DNA of 64,000 bases from DASYKS01 sp031404815 (GTDB lineage: Bacteria > Acidobacteriota > Thermoanaerobaculia > Multivoradales > UBA5704). This document shows positions 9,718 to 18,195 of this stretch, one piece after another; the first letter of the stretch is position 1, and each line of letters starts with the position of its first letter. The DNA is taken from positions 62,001-126,000 of the forward strand of contig JANNIH010000154.1 in the NCBI GenBank assembly GCA_031404815.1, given 5' to 3'. The position numbers and the translations under genes were made by a program. The notes beneath the pieces are model-generated. The model searched no databases. It worked only from the letters and a program-made list of their open reading frames with translations, and was not told the DNA's origin.

Positions 9718-9764
9718 GAGCCTCCGTTTCCATCGAGCCGCGAGGGGCGGCTCGAAGGAGGCTC
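9718..9764 (-). terminator. long nested hairpin after secG
   Basis: Downstream of the secG stop, GAGCCTCC (9718-9725) pairs with GGAGGCTC (9757-9764). Inside it TCGAGCCG pairs with CGGCTCGA around a 7-base loop. On the minus strand the stem is followed by CTTTG, a weak T tract. It probably ends or attenuates the gap-pgk-tpiA-secG transcript before the tRNA. Confidence 0.6.
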
Positions 9765-9769
9765 AACAC

Positions 9770-10141
9770 TTACGGATTCGGGGTCGGAGCCGCCGGGGCG
9801 GGCACCGGAACCGAGGTTGCCGGCTTCTGGTTGACCGGCGCCGGGGCTGCCGGCAGGGTCTTGGTGGCGCCGGTCTTTGCGGCAGCGACGCCCTTCATCA
9901 CCGAGCTTCCTGCTTCGCGGCGCTGGACGACCGCGATCGCCAGGGTGGTGAAGATGAAGATGACGAACGAGCTGACGGTCAACTTGTGCAGGAGCGTCGT
10001 CGCCCCACGGGCGCCGAACACCGTCTGGGTGGCACCGCCGCCGAACACCGAAAGGTCTGCGCCTTTTCCCTGCTGGAGGAGCACCACCAGAATCAGGAAG
10101 ATGCAAACGATGATGTGGACGGTATAGAAGAGATAGATCAC
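9770..10141 (-). CDS. secG: preprotein translocase subunit SecG
   Basis: A SecG-type protein of 123 residues with two membrane helices: LFYTVHIIVCIFLILVVLLQ, then VSSFVIFIFTTLAIAVV. Between them is the family signature QQGKGADLSVFGGGATQTVFGARG. The Ala/Pro-rich tail is a lineage extension. I prefer the GTG at 10141, because GGAGG lies 8 bases before it; a TTG at 10156 is the alternative and adds MEAYR. SecG assists SecYE in protein translocation across the inner membrane. It follows tpiA closely, as in many bacteria where secG is the last gene of the glycolytic operon. Confidence 0.93.
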   Translation of the reverse strand: MIYLFYTVHIIVCIFLILVVLLQQGKGADLSVFGGGATQTVFGARGATTLLHKLTVSSFVIFIFTTLAIAVVQRREAGSSVMKGVAAAKTGATKTLPAAPAPVNQKPATSVPVPAPAAPTPNP

Positions 10142-10161
10142 GCGGTAAGCCTCCAAGGCCC

Positions 10162-11004
10162 TCAGGTCGTTCGACCGAAGGGAGAGATGATACTCAAGAA
10201 TCTGTCCAGGTCAAGGCTCGCGCCGCCGACCAGGAATCCGTCGACCCCGTCCGTGGCCGCCAATGAGGGTGCATTTTCGGGCGCCACCGAGCCGCCGTAG
10301 ACGATCGAGACCGGTTCGGCGGCCTCCTCGCCCAGGCGGCGCGTCAGCTCGCGCCGCAGAAACAGATGGACCTCGGAGACCGTCTCTGGGGTCGCCACCT
10401 CGCCGGTTCCGATCGCCCAGACCGGCTCGTACGCGAGCGCAAACTGCGGCATCGAAGGGCTTTCCGACCGGCTTCCTGCACCGAGCGCCCCGTCGAGCTG
10501 CCGAGCGAGCACCGCGAAGGTCGCCCCCGCCTGGCGTTCGTCTCGGGTTTCGCCGACACAGATCATCGGAGTGAGACCGGCACGGAGGGCGGCACGAACT
10601 TTCCGCCCCACCAGCTCGTCGCCCTCGCCGTGGTCGCGACGACGCTCGCTGTGCCCGCAGAGGACAAAAGAAGCTCCGGCATCGACCAACTGGAGACCGG
10701 AGACATCGCCGGTGTGGGCGCCTTTCGGCTCGGGGTGGAGATCTTGGCCGCCGACCAAGATGTCGCTCCCGGAGAGCACTCCGGCGACGACCGGGATCAA
10801 CGGAAAGCTCGGAAAGATCGCGACCCGCGGCGCATCGGCCGGGAGCCGGTCGAGCAGGCCGGAGCAGAACGCGACCGCGTCGGCGCGGAACAAGTGCATC
10901 TTCCAATTCGCAGCCACCAGCAGGCGCGAGGCGGACTGCGCGGCGACGGCTTCCCACCCGGTCCAGCTCGCAGGTTCGGGGCCCGGTTCGGCGATCGAGG
11001 CCAT
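10162..11004 (-). CDS. tpiA: triose-phosphate isomerase
   Basis: It interconverts dihydroxyacetone phosphate and glyceraldehyde-3-phosphate in glycolysis. Catalytic elements are visible in order: Asn/Lys in AANWKMH, the electrophilic His in CGHSERR, the base Glu in YEPVWAIGTG, and the phosphate-binding YGGSV and VGGASL motifs. At 280 residues it has an unusual N-terminal extension of about 28 residues before the first strand. The start is nevertheless supported by AGGAGATC upstream of the ATG and lies 3 bp after the pgk stop. It is the third gene of the gap-pgk-tpiA-secG operon. Confidence 0.95.
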   Translation of the reverse strand: MASIAEPGPEPASWTGWEAVAAQSASRLLVAANWKMHLFRADAVAFCSGLLDRLPADAPRVAIFPSFPLIPVVAGVLSGSDILVGGQDLHPEPKGAHTGDVSGLQLVDAGASFVLCGHSERRRDHGEGDELVGRKVRAALRAGLTPMICVGETRDERQAGATFAVLARQLDGALGAGSRSESPSMPQFALAYEPVWAIGTGEVATPETVSEVHLFLRRELTRRLGEEAAEPVSIVYGGSVAPENAPSLAATDGVDGFLVGGASLDLDRFLSIISPFGRTT

Positions 11005-11007
11005 GGC

Positions 11008-12225
11008 CTAGATCTCCTGCTCCAAGACCGCCACGCCCGGCAGAATCTTGCCGGCCAGGAACTCAAGCGAAGCGCCGCCGCCAGTCGAGACGTGGCCAAT
11101 CCGATCGGTAACCCCCGTTTGATGCACGGCGGCGACGGTCTCGCCGCCGCCGATCACCGAGAACCCTAGAAAGTCGCCCAGCGCCTGGGCGATTCCTCGG
11201 GTGCCGGCGTCGAAGGGCGCTTTCTCAAACACACCGAGTGGGCCGTTCCAGAACAGGGTGCGCGCACGCGCGATGACCCCGATATAGGCGGCGCGGGTGG
11301 CCGGGCCGATGTCCACCGCCTTGGTGCCGGCGGGGATCGCACCGACCGCAACGGTCTCGATCCGCTTCGGCGCGTCGAGGTCGTCGGTGACGACCAGGTC
11401 GGTGGGCAGAAAGACCTCGGTGCCCTGCGCGGCTGCGCGAGCGAGAATCTCCCGGGCCAGATCGAGGCGATCGGGCTCATAGAGCGATCCGCCGAGGTCG
11501 AACCCCTGCGCCGCGAGAAAGGTGTTCGCCATGCCGCCGCCGAGCAGCAGAAGGTCGAGCCGCGGCAGGAGGTTCAGGAGCGTGTCGATCTTCCCCTCGA
11601 TCTTGGCACCGCCCAAGATCGCCGCGAACGGCCGTTCCGGTCGCCTGAGAAGTCGGCCGAGCGCCACGACCTCGCGCACCATCAGGCGGCCGGCGGCACG
11701 GCGCGGCAGCCGCTCGGCAACCCCGACGACCGAGGCGTGCGCGCGGTGGGCCGAGCCGAACGCGTCGTCGACATAAGCCTCGGCGAGCGCCGCCAGGGCG
11801 GCTGAAAAGTCCGGATCGTTGCCGGTCTCACCGGCATGGAAGCGCAGGTTCTCGAGCACCAGGACATCGCCCGGAGCGAGCTGTGACGCTTCCGCCTCAG
11901 CCGCGGCGCCGATGCAGTCGGTCGCGAAACGTACCGGTGCCCCAAGCAGCTCGGCCAGCTTGGCCGCCACCGGGCGGAGGGTGTACTTGGGGTCCGGCCC
12001 CCCCTTGGGTCGGCCGTGGTGGGAGGCGAGAATCAGCTTGGCCCCGGCACCGATCAGCTCGCGTAGGGTCGGCAGAGCTTCGTCGAGTCGGGTCGTGTCG
12101 CCCACCTCGCCCGTCTTGGTCATCGGCACGTTGAAGTCCACGCGGACGAACACGCGGCGCCCCGCGAGATCACCGAGGTCGAGATCCTCTAGGTTTTTGA
12201 GTCGAGCCGTCTTCTGATCTGTCAT
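11008..12225 (-). CDS. pgk: phosphoglycerate kinase
   Basis: A 405-residue kinase that converts 1,3-bisphosphoglycerate and ADP to 3-phosphoglycerate and ATP. Family motifs include VFVRVDFNVPM, ASHHGRPKGG, LENLRFHAGE, AILGGAKIEGKI, the nucleotide-binding FWNGPLGVFE, and VIGGGETVAAV near the end. I chose the ATG at 12223-12225 (MTDQKTARLKN) because GGAGGGG precedes it; the open frame extends 33 codons further upstream. It lies 41 bp after gap. Confidence 0.96.
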   Translation of the reverse strand: MTDQKTARLKNLEDLDLGDLAGRRVFVRVDFNVPMTKTGEVGDTTRLDEALPTLRELIGAGAKLILASHHGRPKGGPDPKYTLRPVAAKLAELLGAPVRFATDCIGAAAEAEASQLAPGDVLVLENLRFHAGETGNDPDFSAALAALAEAYVDDAFGSAHRAHASVVGVAERLPRRAAGRLMVREVVALGRLLRRPERPFAAILGGAKIEGKIDTLLNLLPRLDLLLLGGGMANTFLAAQGFDLGGSLYEPDRLDLAREILARAAAQGTEVFLPTDLVVTDDLDAPKRIETVAVGAIPAGTKAVDIGPATRAAYIGVIARARTLFWNGPLGVFEKAPFDAGTRGIAQALGDFLGFSVIGGGETVAAVHQTGVTDRIGHVSTGGGASLEFLAGKILPGVAVLEQEI

Positions 12226-12266
12226 GTCAAAACCCCTCCGAGACGCCGAATTCGATTCCAATCCTG

Positions 12267-13280
<1,014 letters not shown>

Positions 13281-13543
13281 GGTGCTTTCCTGGATTTGGG
13301 TGTTGTTCTAGAGTTGTTGGCGGCAAGCCCCGACCGTCGGCGCCCCCGGTTCGGGTCTGGCCGCGGCGGAACAAAGTGTATCAGCGCTGTCCCGCCCCAC
13401 CGCCCTGGCGGCACCGTTTACAATGCGGCCGGATTGAAGCCCCGGCTTGGGATCGGTGTCTCCTTGGGGTTCTGGCCTTACAGGAGCGGTCTCCGGCCGC
13501 GGATCGACGAGCCGACGACGGCGCAAACCAGGAGGACCGAAGA

Positions 13544-13903
13544 ATGACCCAAAAAGAGATGAGTGACTATTGCAAGGCCTATCTTTTGAAGGACTTGCGC
13601 GCCTACCCGGGTTGGAGCGAGAAGCCGGAGAACGCCCGGAAGGAAAAGAAGGATGTCGACGGCAAAGAGGTCGAAACCCAGCTGACGCTGGACGACGAGT
13701 CGATCGTCTATGTGCACGACAGCTACATCGTGACCCACGACATCTACAAGAACGAGAACCTCTTGTTCGATGCCGTGACCGACGAGTGGAAGGCGTTCCT
13801 ACACGATCTGCCCGAGCCGCTCCGCTTCGAGATCCCGGTCTATGAGCCGATCGTGATCCCGCAGGCAGAACCCGCCGCCGACGCCGCGCCCGCCGCGTCC
13901 TGA
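13544..13903 (+). CDS. small acidic hypothetical protein
   Basis: A 119-residue soluble protein I do not recognise. The ATG is well supported by GGAGG eleven bases upstream. The body is rich in Asp, Glu, Lys and aromatics (LDDESIVYVHDSYIVTHDIYKNENLLFD) and ends in an Ala/Pro-rich tail. There is no signal peptide and no membrane segment. It is divergent from gap and followed by a strong hairpin, so it is probably monocistronic. Strong start and stop context make it a real gene. Function unknown. Confidence 0.75.
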   Translation: MTQKEMSDYCKAYLLKDLRAYPGWSEKPENARKEKKDVDGKEVETQLTLDDESIVYVHDSYIVTHDIYKNENLLFDAVTDEWKAFLHDLPEPLRFEIPVYEPIVIPQAEPAADAAPAAS

Positions 13904-13939
13904 CTCGGCCTCGCAGCTCTTCCGCAGCTCTTCCAATAA

Positions 13940-13967
13940 CTGGGCGCTCCGACTTCGGGGCGCCCAG
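13940..13967 (+). terminator. GC-rich hairpin after the small hypothetical gene
   Basis: CTGGGCGC (13940-13947) pairs with GCGCCCAG (13960-13967) around a 12-base loop, 37 bp after the stop codon and ahead of tsaD. The T tract is weak, so termination strength is uncertain. Confidence 0.55.
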
Positions 13968-14001
13968 GGTGCTCTGTCTGCTTGGCTGGTAGAGTTCCAG
14001 C

Positions 14002-15066
14002 GTGTCCTCCGCCCCCTTCGTTCTCGGCATTGAGACCTCGTGCGACGACACGGCCTGCGCCATCCTCGATGGCGAGGCCCAAGTCTTGGCCTCGGTCGTT
14101 TCGAGCCAGCTCGCGGCGCATCGGCCGTACGGCGGCGTCGTACCCGAGATCGCGTCGCGCGCGCATTTGGAGAACTGGCCCGCGGTCGCCGCCGAAACGC
14201 TCGAGAGGGCCGGCCTCGACCTGGCCCGAATCGACGCGGTCGCCGCCACCCGCGGCCCGGGGCTGGTCGGTTCGCTGCTGGTTGGCCTGTCGCTCGGCAA
14301 GGCGCTCAGCTTCGCGCTCGGCCGGCCGTTTTTCGCCGTCCACCACCTGGAAGGGCATCTCTTTTCGCCTTTCCTTCGGCTCGAAGGTCCGGCTGAGGAC
14401 GTTTCGGACCGCTTCGTCGGCTTGGTCGTCTCGGGCGGTCACAGCAACCTGTTCGCCGTCGAGTCCGGACAGACCACGACTCTCGGCGAAGCGCGTGACG
14501 ACGCGATGGGAGAGGTGTTCGACAAGGTTGGCCGGCGGCTTGGCCTCCCCTACCCCCAAGGTCCGCGGGTCGACGAGCTGGCCGAGGGCGGCGACCCGAG
14601 GGGGCACCGGTTTGCGATCCCCGACTGCGGCGGTTCGCTCGACGTTTCGTTCTCCGGGCTCAAGAGCAAGGCGCTGGGCGAGATCGAAAAGCTGGAGCGC
14701 ACCTTGGGGCCGATCGATCTAGGTTCGCTCAATCCGAACAACGGCGCCCCTCCTCCCGAGGTCCTGGACCTGCTCGCCGGTTTCCGCGCCGCGGCGGTCG
14801 GCCAGATCCTCGATCGGATCGAACGACTGCACCGGCGCGAGCCGATCCCCTTGCTCGCGGTCTCGGGAGGGGCGGCGGCAAATCGCCTGCTCCGCCGCGA
14901 GCTCACCTCTTGGGCCGCCGCGAGCGGAGTCGCTCTGCGCCTCGTCCCGCTCGGCTTCTCCGGCGACAACGCGGCGATGATCGCCCATGCGGCGCTCCTT
15001 CGCCTCCGCAGAGGCGAGGCGGACGATCCGTTCACGGCGGAGGCCGAGAGCCGGATCGCGATCTAG
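14002..15066 (+). CDS. tsaD: tRNA threonylcarbamoyl transferase TsaD
   Basis: A 354-residue Kae1/Qri7/TsaD protein that transfers the threonylcarbamoyl group to A37 of ANN-decoding tRNAs, working with TsaB and TsaE. Visible motifs are the N-terminal GIETSCDDTACA, the metal-binding HHLEGHL, the ASKH-fold glycine motif VVSGGHSNLF, and the conserved SGGAAANRLLR and GDNAAMIAHA. The start is a GTG at 14002. Essential in most bacteria. Confidence 0.96.
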   Translation: MSSAPFVLGIETSCDDTACAILDGEAQVLASVVSSQLAAHRPYGGVVPEIASRAHLENWPAVAAETLERAGLDLARIDAVAATRGPGLVGSLLVGLSLGKALSFALGRPFFAVHHLEGHLFSPFLRLEGPAEDVSDRFVGLVVSGGHSNLFAVESGQTTTLGEARDDAMGEVFDKVGRRLGLPYPQGPRVDELAEGGDPRGHRFAIPDCGGSLDVSFSGLKSKALGEIEKLERTLGPIDLGSLNPNNGAPPPEVLDLLAGFRAAAVGQILDRIERLHRREPIPLLAVSGGAAANRLLRRELTSWAAASGVALRLVPLGFSGDNAAMIAHAALLRLRRGEADDPFTAEAESRIAI

Positions 15067-15165
15067 TACCTTTCTTGTCGGTTCCCCTCGGAAAACCCTG
15101 TTTCGCCGAACATCTTTCTGTGGAAGAATTGGAATGCCGACGATCCTTCGGAGGTTATCCAAGGC

Positions 15166-15723
15166 ATGTCCAAAGAACAGACCCTCGACGACCTCGACCG
15201 CGCCATCCTTCGCGCCCTCCAGGCGGACGCCCGAACCTCGAACGCCGAGATCGCCCGCGAGGTGGGCCTTGCCCCCTCCGCGGTGTTCGAGCGGATCAAG
15301 AAGCTGGAGGCGCGCGGCACGATCCAAGGCTACGAGACCCGCGTGGAGCCCGAAGCGCTCGACCTCGGCCTGCTCGCATTCATCTTCGTCCGCGCCGAAG
15401 AGCGCCCGGGCGCGGCCCGGGCGGGAGAGCTCTTGGCCCACGTTCCTGGCGTCCAAGAGGTCCACCACATCGCGGGCGAGGACTGCTATTTGGTGAAGGT
15501 CCGCGCCAAGGACACGCGCGCCCTCGGGCGCCTGCTGAACGATGGGTTCGGCGCGGTCCCGAGCGTCACCACCACCCGGACCACGATCGTCCTCGACACG
15601 CTGTTCGAAACGCTTGCGCTCGAACCGCCCGCGGCGGCCGCAGGGATCGCAGGGATCGAGCCCGCCTTGCCGTCTGGTCAGACACCCCACGAACCGACCG
15701 CCGAGGTGCCCTCCCGTGGCTGA
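15166..15723 (+). CDS. Lrp/AsnC family transcriptional regulator
   Basis: A 185-residue protein. It has an N-terminal winged helix-turn-helix (LDDLDRAILRALQADARTSNAEIAREVGLAPSAVFERIKKLEARG; described here as residues 5-50) and an effector-binding RAM domain (VQEVHHIAGEDCYLVKV). The C-terminal tail is about 25 residues longer than typical. GGAGG precedes the ATG. Its last codons overlap the start of the EamA transporter, so it may autoregulate this two-gene unit in response to an amino acid or similar metabolite. Confidence 0.88.
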   Translation: MSKEQTLDDLDRAILRALQADARTSNAEIAREVGLAPSAVFERIKKLEARGTIQGYETRVEPEALDLGLLAFIFVRAEERPGAARAGELLAHVPGVQEVHHIAGEDCYLVKVRAKDTRALGRLLNDGFGAVPSVTTTRTTIVLDTLFETLALEPPAAAAGIAGIEPALPSGQTPHEPTAEVPSRG

Positions 15724-16678
15724 TCGCCAATATCGCCTCTACCTGATCCTCTCGCTCGCCGCCCTGTATCTCATCTGGGGCTCGACCTATCTCGCGATCC
15801 GCTTCGCGATCGAGACGCTGCCGCCGTTCTTCATGGCCGGCATCCGGTTCCTGATCGCCGGGTCGATCCTTTATCTCATCGCCCGCGCCCGCGGCGAGGG
15901 ACAACCGGAGCGTCGCCACTGGGGCGGAGCGGCCCTGGTCGGAACGCTGCTCCTGGTGGGCGGCAACGGCGGAGTGGTCTGGGCCGAGACGCGGATCGAT
16001 TCCGGCCTCGCCGCGCTCCTGGTCACCACGATGCCGTTCTGGATGGTGCTGATCGCCTGGATGATGCCGGAGGGCAAGGCCCCCTCGCTCCAAACCGTCG
16101 GCGGCATGGCGCTCGGCTTCGCCGGAGTCTGCCTGCTCGTCGCCCCGGAAGCCGGCGGCACGATGCACCTCGACCCGCTCGGCGCGATCGCCGTGACCAT
16201 CTCCGCGATCTCCTGGGCGGCCGGATCGGTGTTCTCCCGCAAGGTCGCGCTGCCCGCGACCCCGATCCTCTCGACCTCGCTCCAAATGCTCACCGGCGGC
16301 GCGGTCTTGATGGCGGTCGCAGCGGCGACGGGCGAACCCGCGCGGCTCGATCCGTCGAAGATCTCCACCCACTCCCTGCTCGCGCTCGCCTACCTGATCG
16401 TCTTCGGAGCGATCGTCGCCTACACCGCGTTCGTCTGGCTGATCCGGAACGCCTCTCCGGCGGTCGCCTCGACCTACTCCTACGTGAACCCCCTGGTCGC
16501 GGTCTTCCTCGGCTGGGCGCTCGGCGGCGAAGCGATCTCCTCGCGCATCGTGCTCGCCGCCACGGTGATCGTCGCGGGTGTGGCGCTGGTGACTTTGGCG
16601 GCCCGAAAAGAAAAAGCCGGCGCTCAGCCCGAAGAGATCGCGACGGCGGCGGTCTCCGAGAAGCCCGCGGCGGCTTGA
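15716..16678 (+). CDS. EamA/DMT superfamily transporter
   Basis: A 320-residue protein with about ten membrane helices and two EamA repeats, starting with the signature YLIWGSTYLAIRFAIETLPP. The second repeat includes SALLALAYLIVFGAIVAYTAFVWLI and SYVNPLVAVFLGW. I chose the GTG at 15716, which overlaps the regulator's stop by 8 bp; the open frame begins earlier only as a shadow of the regulator gene. The family exports amino acids or other metabolites, which fits control by the Lrp-type protein. Confidence 0.88.
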   Translation: MADRQYRLYLILSLAALYLIWGSTYLAIRFAIETLPPFFMAGIRFLIAGSILYLIARARGEGQPERRHWGGAALVGTLLLVGGNGGVVWAETRIDSGLAALLVTTMPFWMVLIAWMMPEGKAPSLQTVGGMALGFAGVCLLVAPEAGGTMHLDPLGAIAVTISAISWAAGSVFSRKVALPATPILSTSLQMLTGGAVLMAVAAATGEPARLDPSKISTHSLLALAYLIVFGAIVAYTAFVWLIRNASPAVASTYSYVNPLVAVFLGWALGGEAISSRIVLAATVIVAGVALVTLAARKEKAGAQPEEIATAAVSEKPAAA

Positions 16679-16702
16679 GGGGAAATAGAAGGCCTCCGGT
16701 TG

Positions 16703-17038
16703 TTAGGCGACCGACACTGTCACTACTCCTGTCGCGTGCCTCTTGGCTTTCGGCCGAATCACGATGTCGATGTCGCGGTCCAGCAGGGTGACGAAGTGCA
16801 GCAGCCGTTCGGAGGAAAACCGGCTTAAGCGGTAGTTCTTGAGCTCCGAGACGTGGGGTTGTGAGATGCCGAACAGCTCCGCAGTCCGGGTCTGCGTAAG
16901 GCGGCGATTAGAGATCAGCTCGTTGAGGTGCATCGCGAGTTGAACCCGAAGCTTCCGCTCGCCGGCATCCGCGAAACCAAGATCCACAAATATATCGCCG
17001 CTTCCTGGGTCTACCGTCTCAAGCTTCTTTTCTCGCAT
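16703..17038 (-). CDS. HigA-like XRE antitoxin
   Basis: A 111-residue helix-turn-helix protein. After a short N-terminal strand region it has LNELISNRRLTQTRTAELFG then ISQPHVSELKNYRLSRFS, a Cro/XRE fold in which the recognition helix is plain. A C-terminal basic tail follows (DIVIRPKAKRH). Its start overlaps the end of the toxin gene by 20 bp, the toxin-first order of higBA modules. It should neutralise the toxin and repress the operon. Confidence 0.85.
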   Translation of the reverse strand: MREKKLETVDPGSGDIFVDLGFADAGERKLRVQLAMHLNELISNRRLTQTRTAELFGISQPHVSELKNYRLSRFSSERLLHFVTLLDRDIDIVIRPKAKRHATGVVTVSVA

Positions 17039-17402
17039 AACGCACCTCGTAGTCGCTTTGGGCTGCTCTCAGCCGCTCAAGAATCAATCGCACGTCCTGC
17101 TGGGCCGTGCGGATGCCCGTGGTCGATTTCTTCTGAAAGCAGTGCAGGACGTAGACCGCCTTCTCGAAGCGCACCGTGTAGACGGCTCGGAACGCATCCC
17201 CGCGGTGTTCCTCAACCAGCTCGAAGACTCCCGGCCCCTCGCCCTTCCAGGCCTTCGCCGAGGACGGCGTGGCCCCGTGCTGGACCACGCTCAGGGCGTA
17301 CCCGATGTCGTCCACCACATCGCCTGGAAACGCCAGCAAGTCCTTCTTCGCCGAGCCCACCCAGTGGAGAGGCTTTTCCGAGGGCGTCGAGGATCGAGCC
17401 AT
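17019..17402 (-). CDS. HigB/RelE-like toxin (phage Gp49-like)
   Basis: A 127-residue protein matching the phage-derived Gp49-like HigB group: KPLHWVGSAKKDLLAFPGDV, GVFELVEEHRGDAFRAVYTVRFEKAVYVLHCFQKKSTTGI. This is the RelE-type beta-sheet with a Lys-rich C-terminal region. The family cleaves mRNA, usually on the ribosome. The gene precedes and overlaps the antitoxin. The module looks intact and is flanked by fragments of related modules. Confidence 0.85.
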   Translation of the reverse strand: MARSSTPSEKPLHWVGSAKKDLLAFPGDVVDDIGYALSVVQHGATPSSAKAWKGEGPGVFELVEEHRGDAFRAVYTVRFEKAVYVLHCFQKKSTTGIRTAQQDVRLILERLRAAQSDYEVRYARKEA

Positions 17403-17407
17403 ACCGC

Positions 17408-17413
17408 ATTATA
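17408..17413 (-). promoter_or_regulatory. consensus -10 box abutting the higB start
   Basis: On the minus strand a perfect TATAAT ends only 5 bases before the ATG of the toxin gene (17402). Transcription would start at or next to the start codon, giving a leaderless or nearly leaderless message. No clear -35 box is visible. Confidence 0.5.
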
Positions 17414-17479
17414 TCGTTTTGGGTATGCCGCGCCAGGCCTCGGGTCACCAGTGAGCCCGCGCGAGCACGTCGCCGCTTA

Positions 17480-17580
17480 CCGGATCGACGATCTCAAGCT
17501 TCATTTGAAGCTCCTTCTCTCGCATAGCGCACCTCGCAGTCGATTTGAGCCGCCCTCAGCCGCTCGTGTATCAGTCGGAC
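17480..17580 (-). pseudogene. higBA fragment (toxin 3' end and antitoxin 5' end)
   Basis: The bases around 17488-17576 align with 17010-17100 in the intact higBA module, in the same orientation: shared CTCGCATA-CGCACCTCG, then TCAGCCGCTC and the same spacing. The fragment covers the toxin/antitoxin overlap and nothing else, so it encodes no complete protein. It is a remnant of a second copy. Confidence 0.7.
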
Positions 17581-17663
17581 CTCCCCACGGTCTGCTAGCC
17601 GAGGCACCTTACCGAGGCACGGGCAAAAAGGCGCCGATCGCGGTTGCGCCGCCGTGCTGATTC

Positions 17664-17909
17664 ATGCGCACCACACTCGACATCGCGAACGACGTTCTGA
17701 TGGCGGTCAAGGACCGGGCGCGGCGCCAGAACCGCAGTGCCGGAGATCTCCTCTCCGAGCTGGCTCGCGAGGCGTTGACCCATCGCTATCGGGAAAGCTC
17801 CGAGGCCAGGGAGTCGAAAAGTCTCTACGGATTCGACCCGCTGCCCCGCCGTGGAAAGGTGCTTTCCAATGAGTTGATCGACAAGCTTCGAGAGGATGAT
17901 CTCGATTGA
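17664..17909 (+). CDS. VapB-like ribbon-helix-helix antitoxin
   Basis: An 81-residue protein starting MRTTLDIANDVLMAVKDRA. This strand-helix-helix arrangement followed by RRQNRSAGDLLSELAREAL is typical of VapB antitoxins of the CopG/RHH class. The C-terminal half would bind a PIN-domain toxin. Its stop overlaps the start of vapC (ATGA type), the usual arrangement, but the toxin gene is only a stump. It may therefore be an orphan antitoxin acting on a toxin elsewhere. Confidence 0.8.
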   Translation: MRTTLDIANDVLMAVKDRARRQNRSAGDLLSELAREALTHRYRESSEARESKSLYGFDPLPRRGKVLSNELIDKLREDDLD

Positions 17910-17965
17910 TGCGAGCGCTCCTGGACACCAATGTGCTTCTCGCGCTGCCTGAGGGGGGTCTCGCG
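17909..17965 (+). pseudogene. vapC stump (PIN-domain toxin, truncated)
   Basis: The ATG at 17909 starts MRALLDTNVLLAL, the first beta-strand and first catalytic Asp of a PIN ribonuclease. After about 14 residues similarity stops. The following bases belong to an antisense higA fragment beginning near 17968. More than 100 PIN residues are absent, so no toxin can be made. Confidence 0.75.
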
Positions 17966-17967
17966 CG

Positions 17968-18085
17968 TTGTCCGTCAGGCGACCGCTACCGACACCACAC
18001 CATGCCACTTGGATTTCGGCCGGATGACGATCTCGCCTGGCGCGAGGTGGGTCACGAAGCGCAGCGGTCGCTCGAGGGAGAACCC
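17968..18085 (-). pseudogene. higA 3' fragment
   Basis: This stretch aligns with 16699-16815, the 3' part of the intact antitoxin gene. The minus strand encodes FSLERPLRFVTHL then IVIRPKSKWH and VVSVAVA, against FSSERLLHFVTLL, IVIRPKAKRH and VVTVSVA in the intact copy. The helix-turn-helix part is missing. It is a second, independent remnant lying directly against the vapC stump. Confidence 0.75.
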
Positions 18086-18195
18086 GTGGAGGGAGTTCTT
18101 GTGCCAGGCCGGCCGGCCGCTCTCGCGATACCATCCGGCGTGGCGGGTCTTGCGCAGCCGGCTGCGGCCCGCACCAAAGAGGGGAGCCCCCGAAT

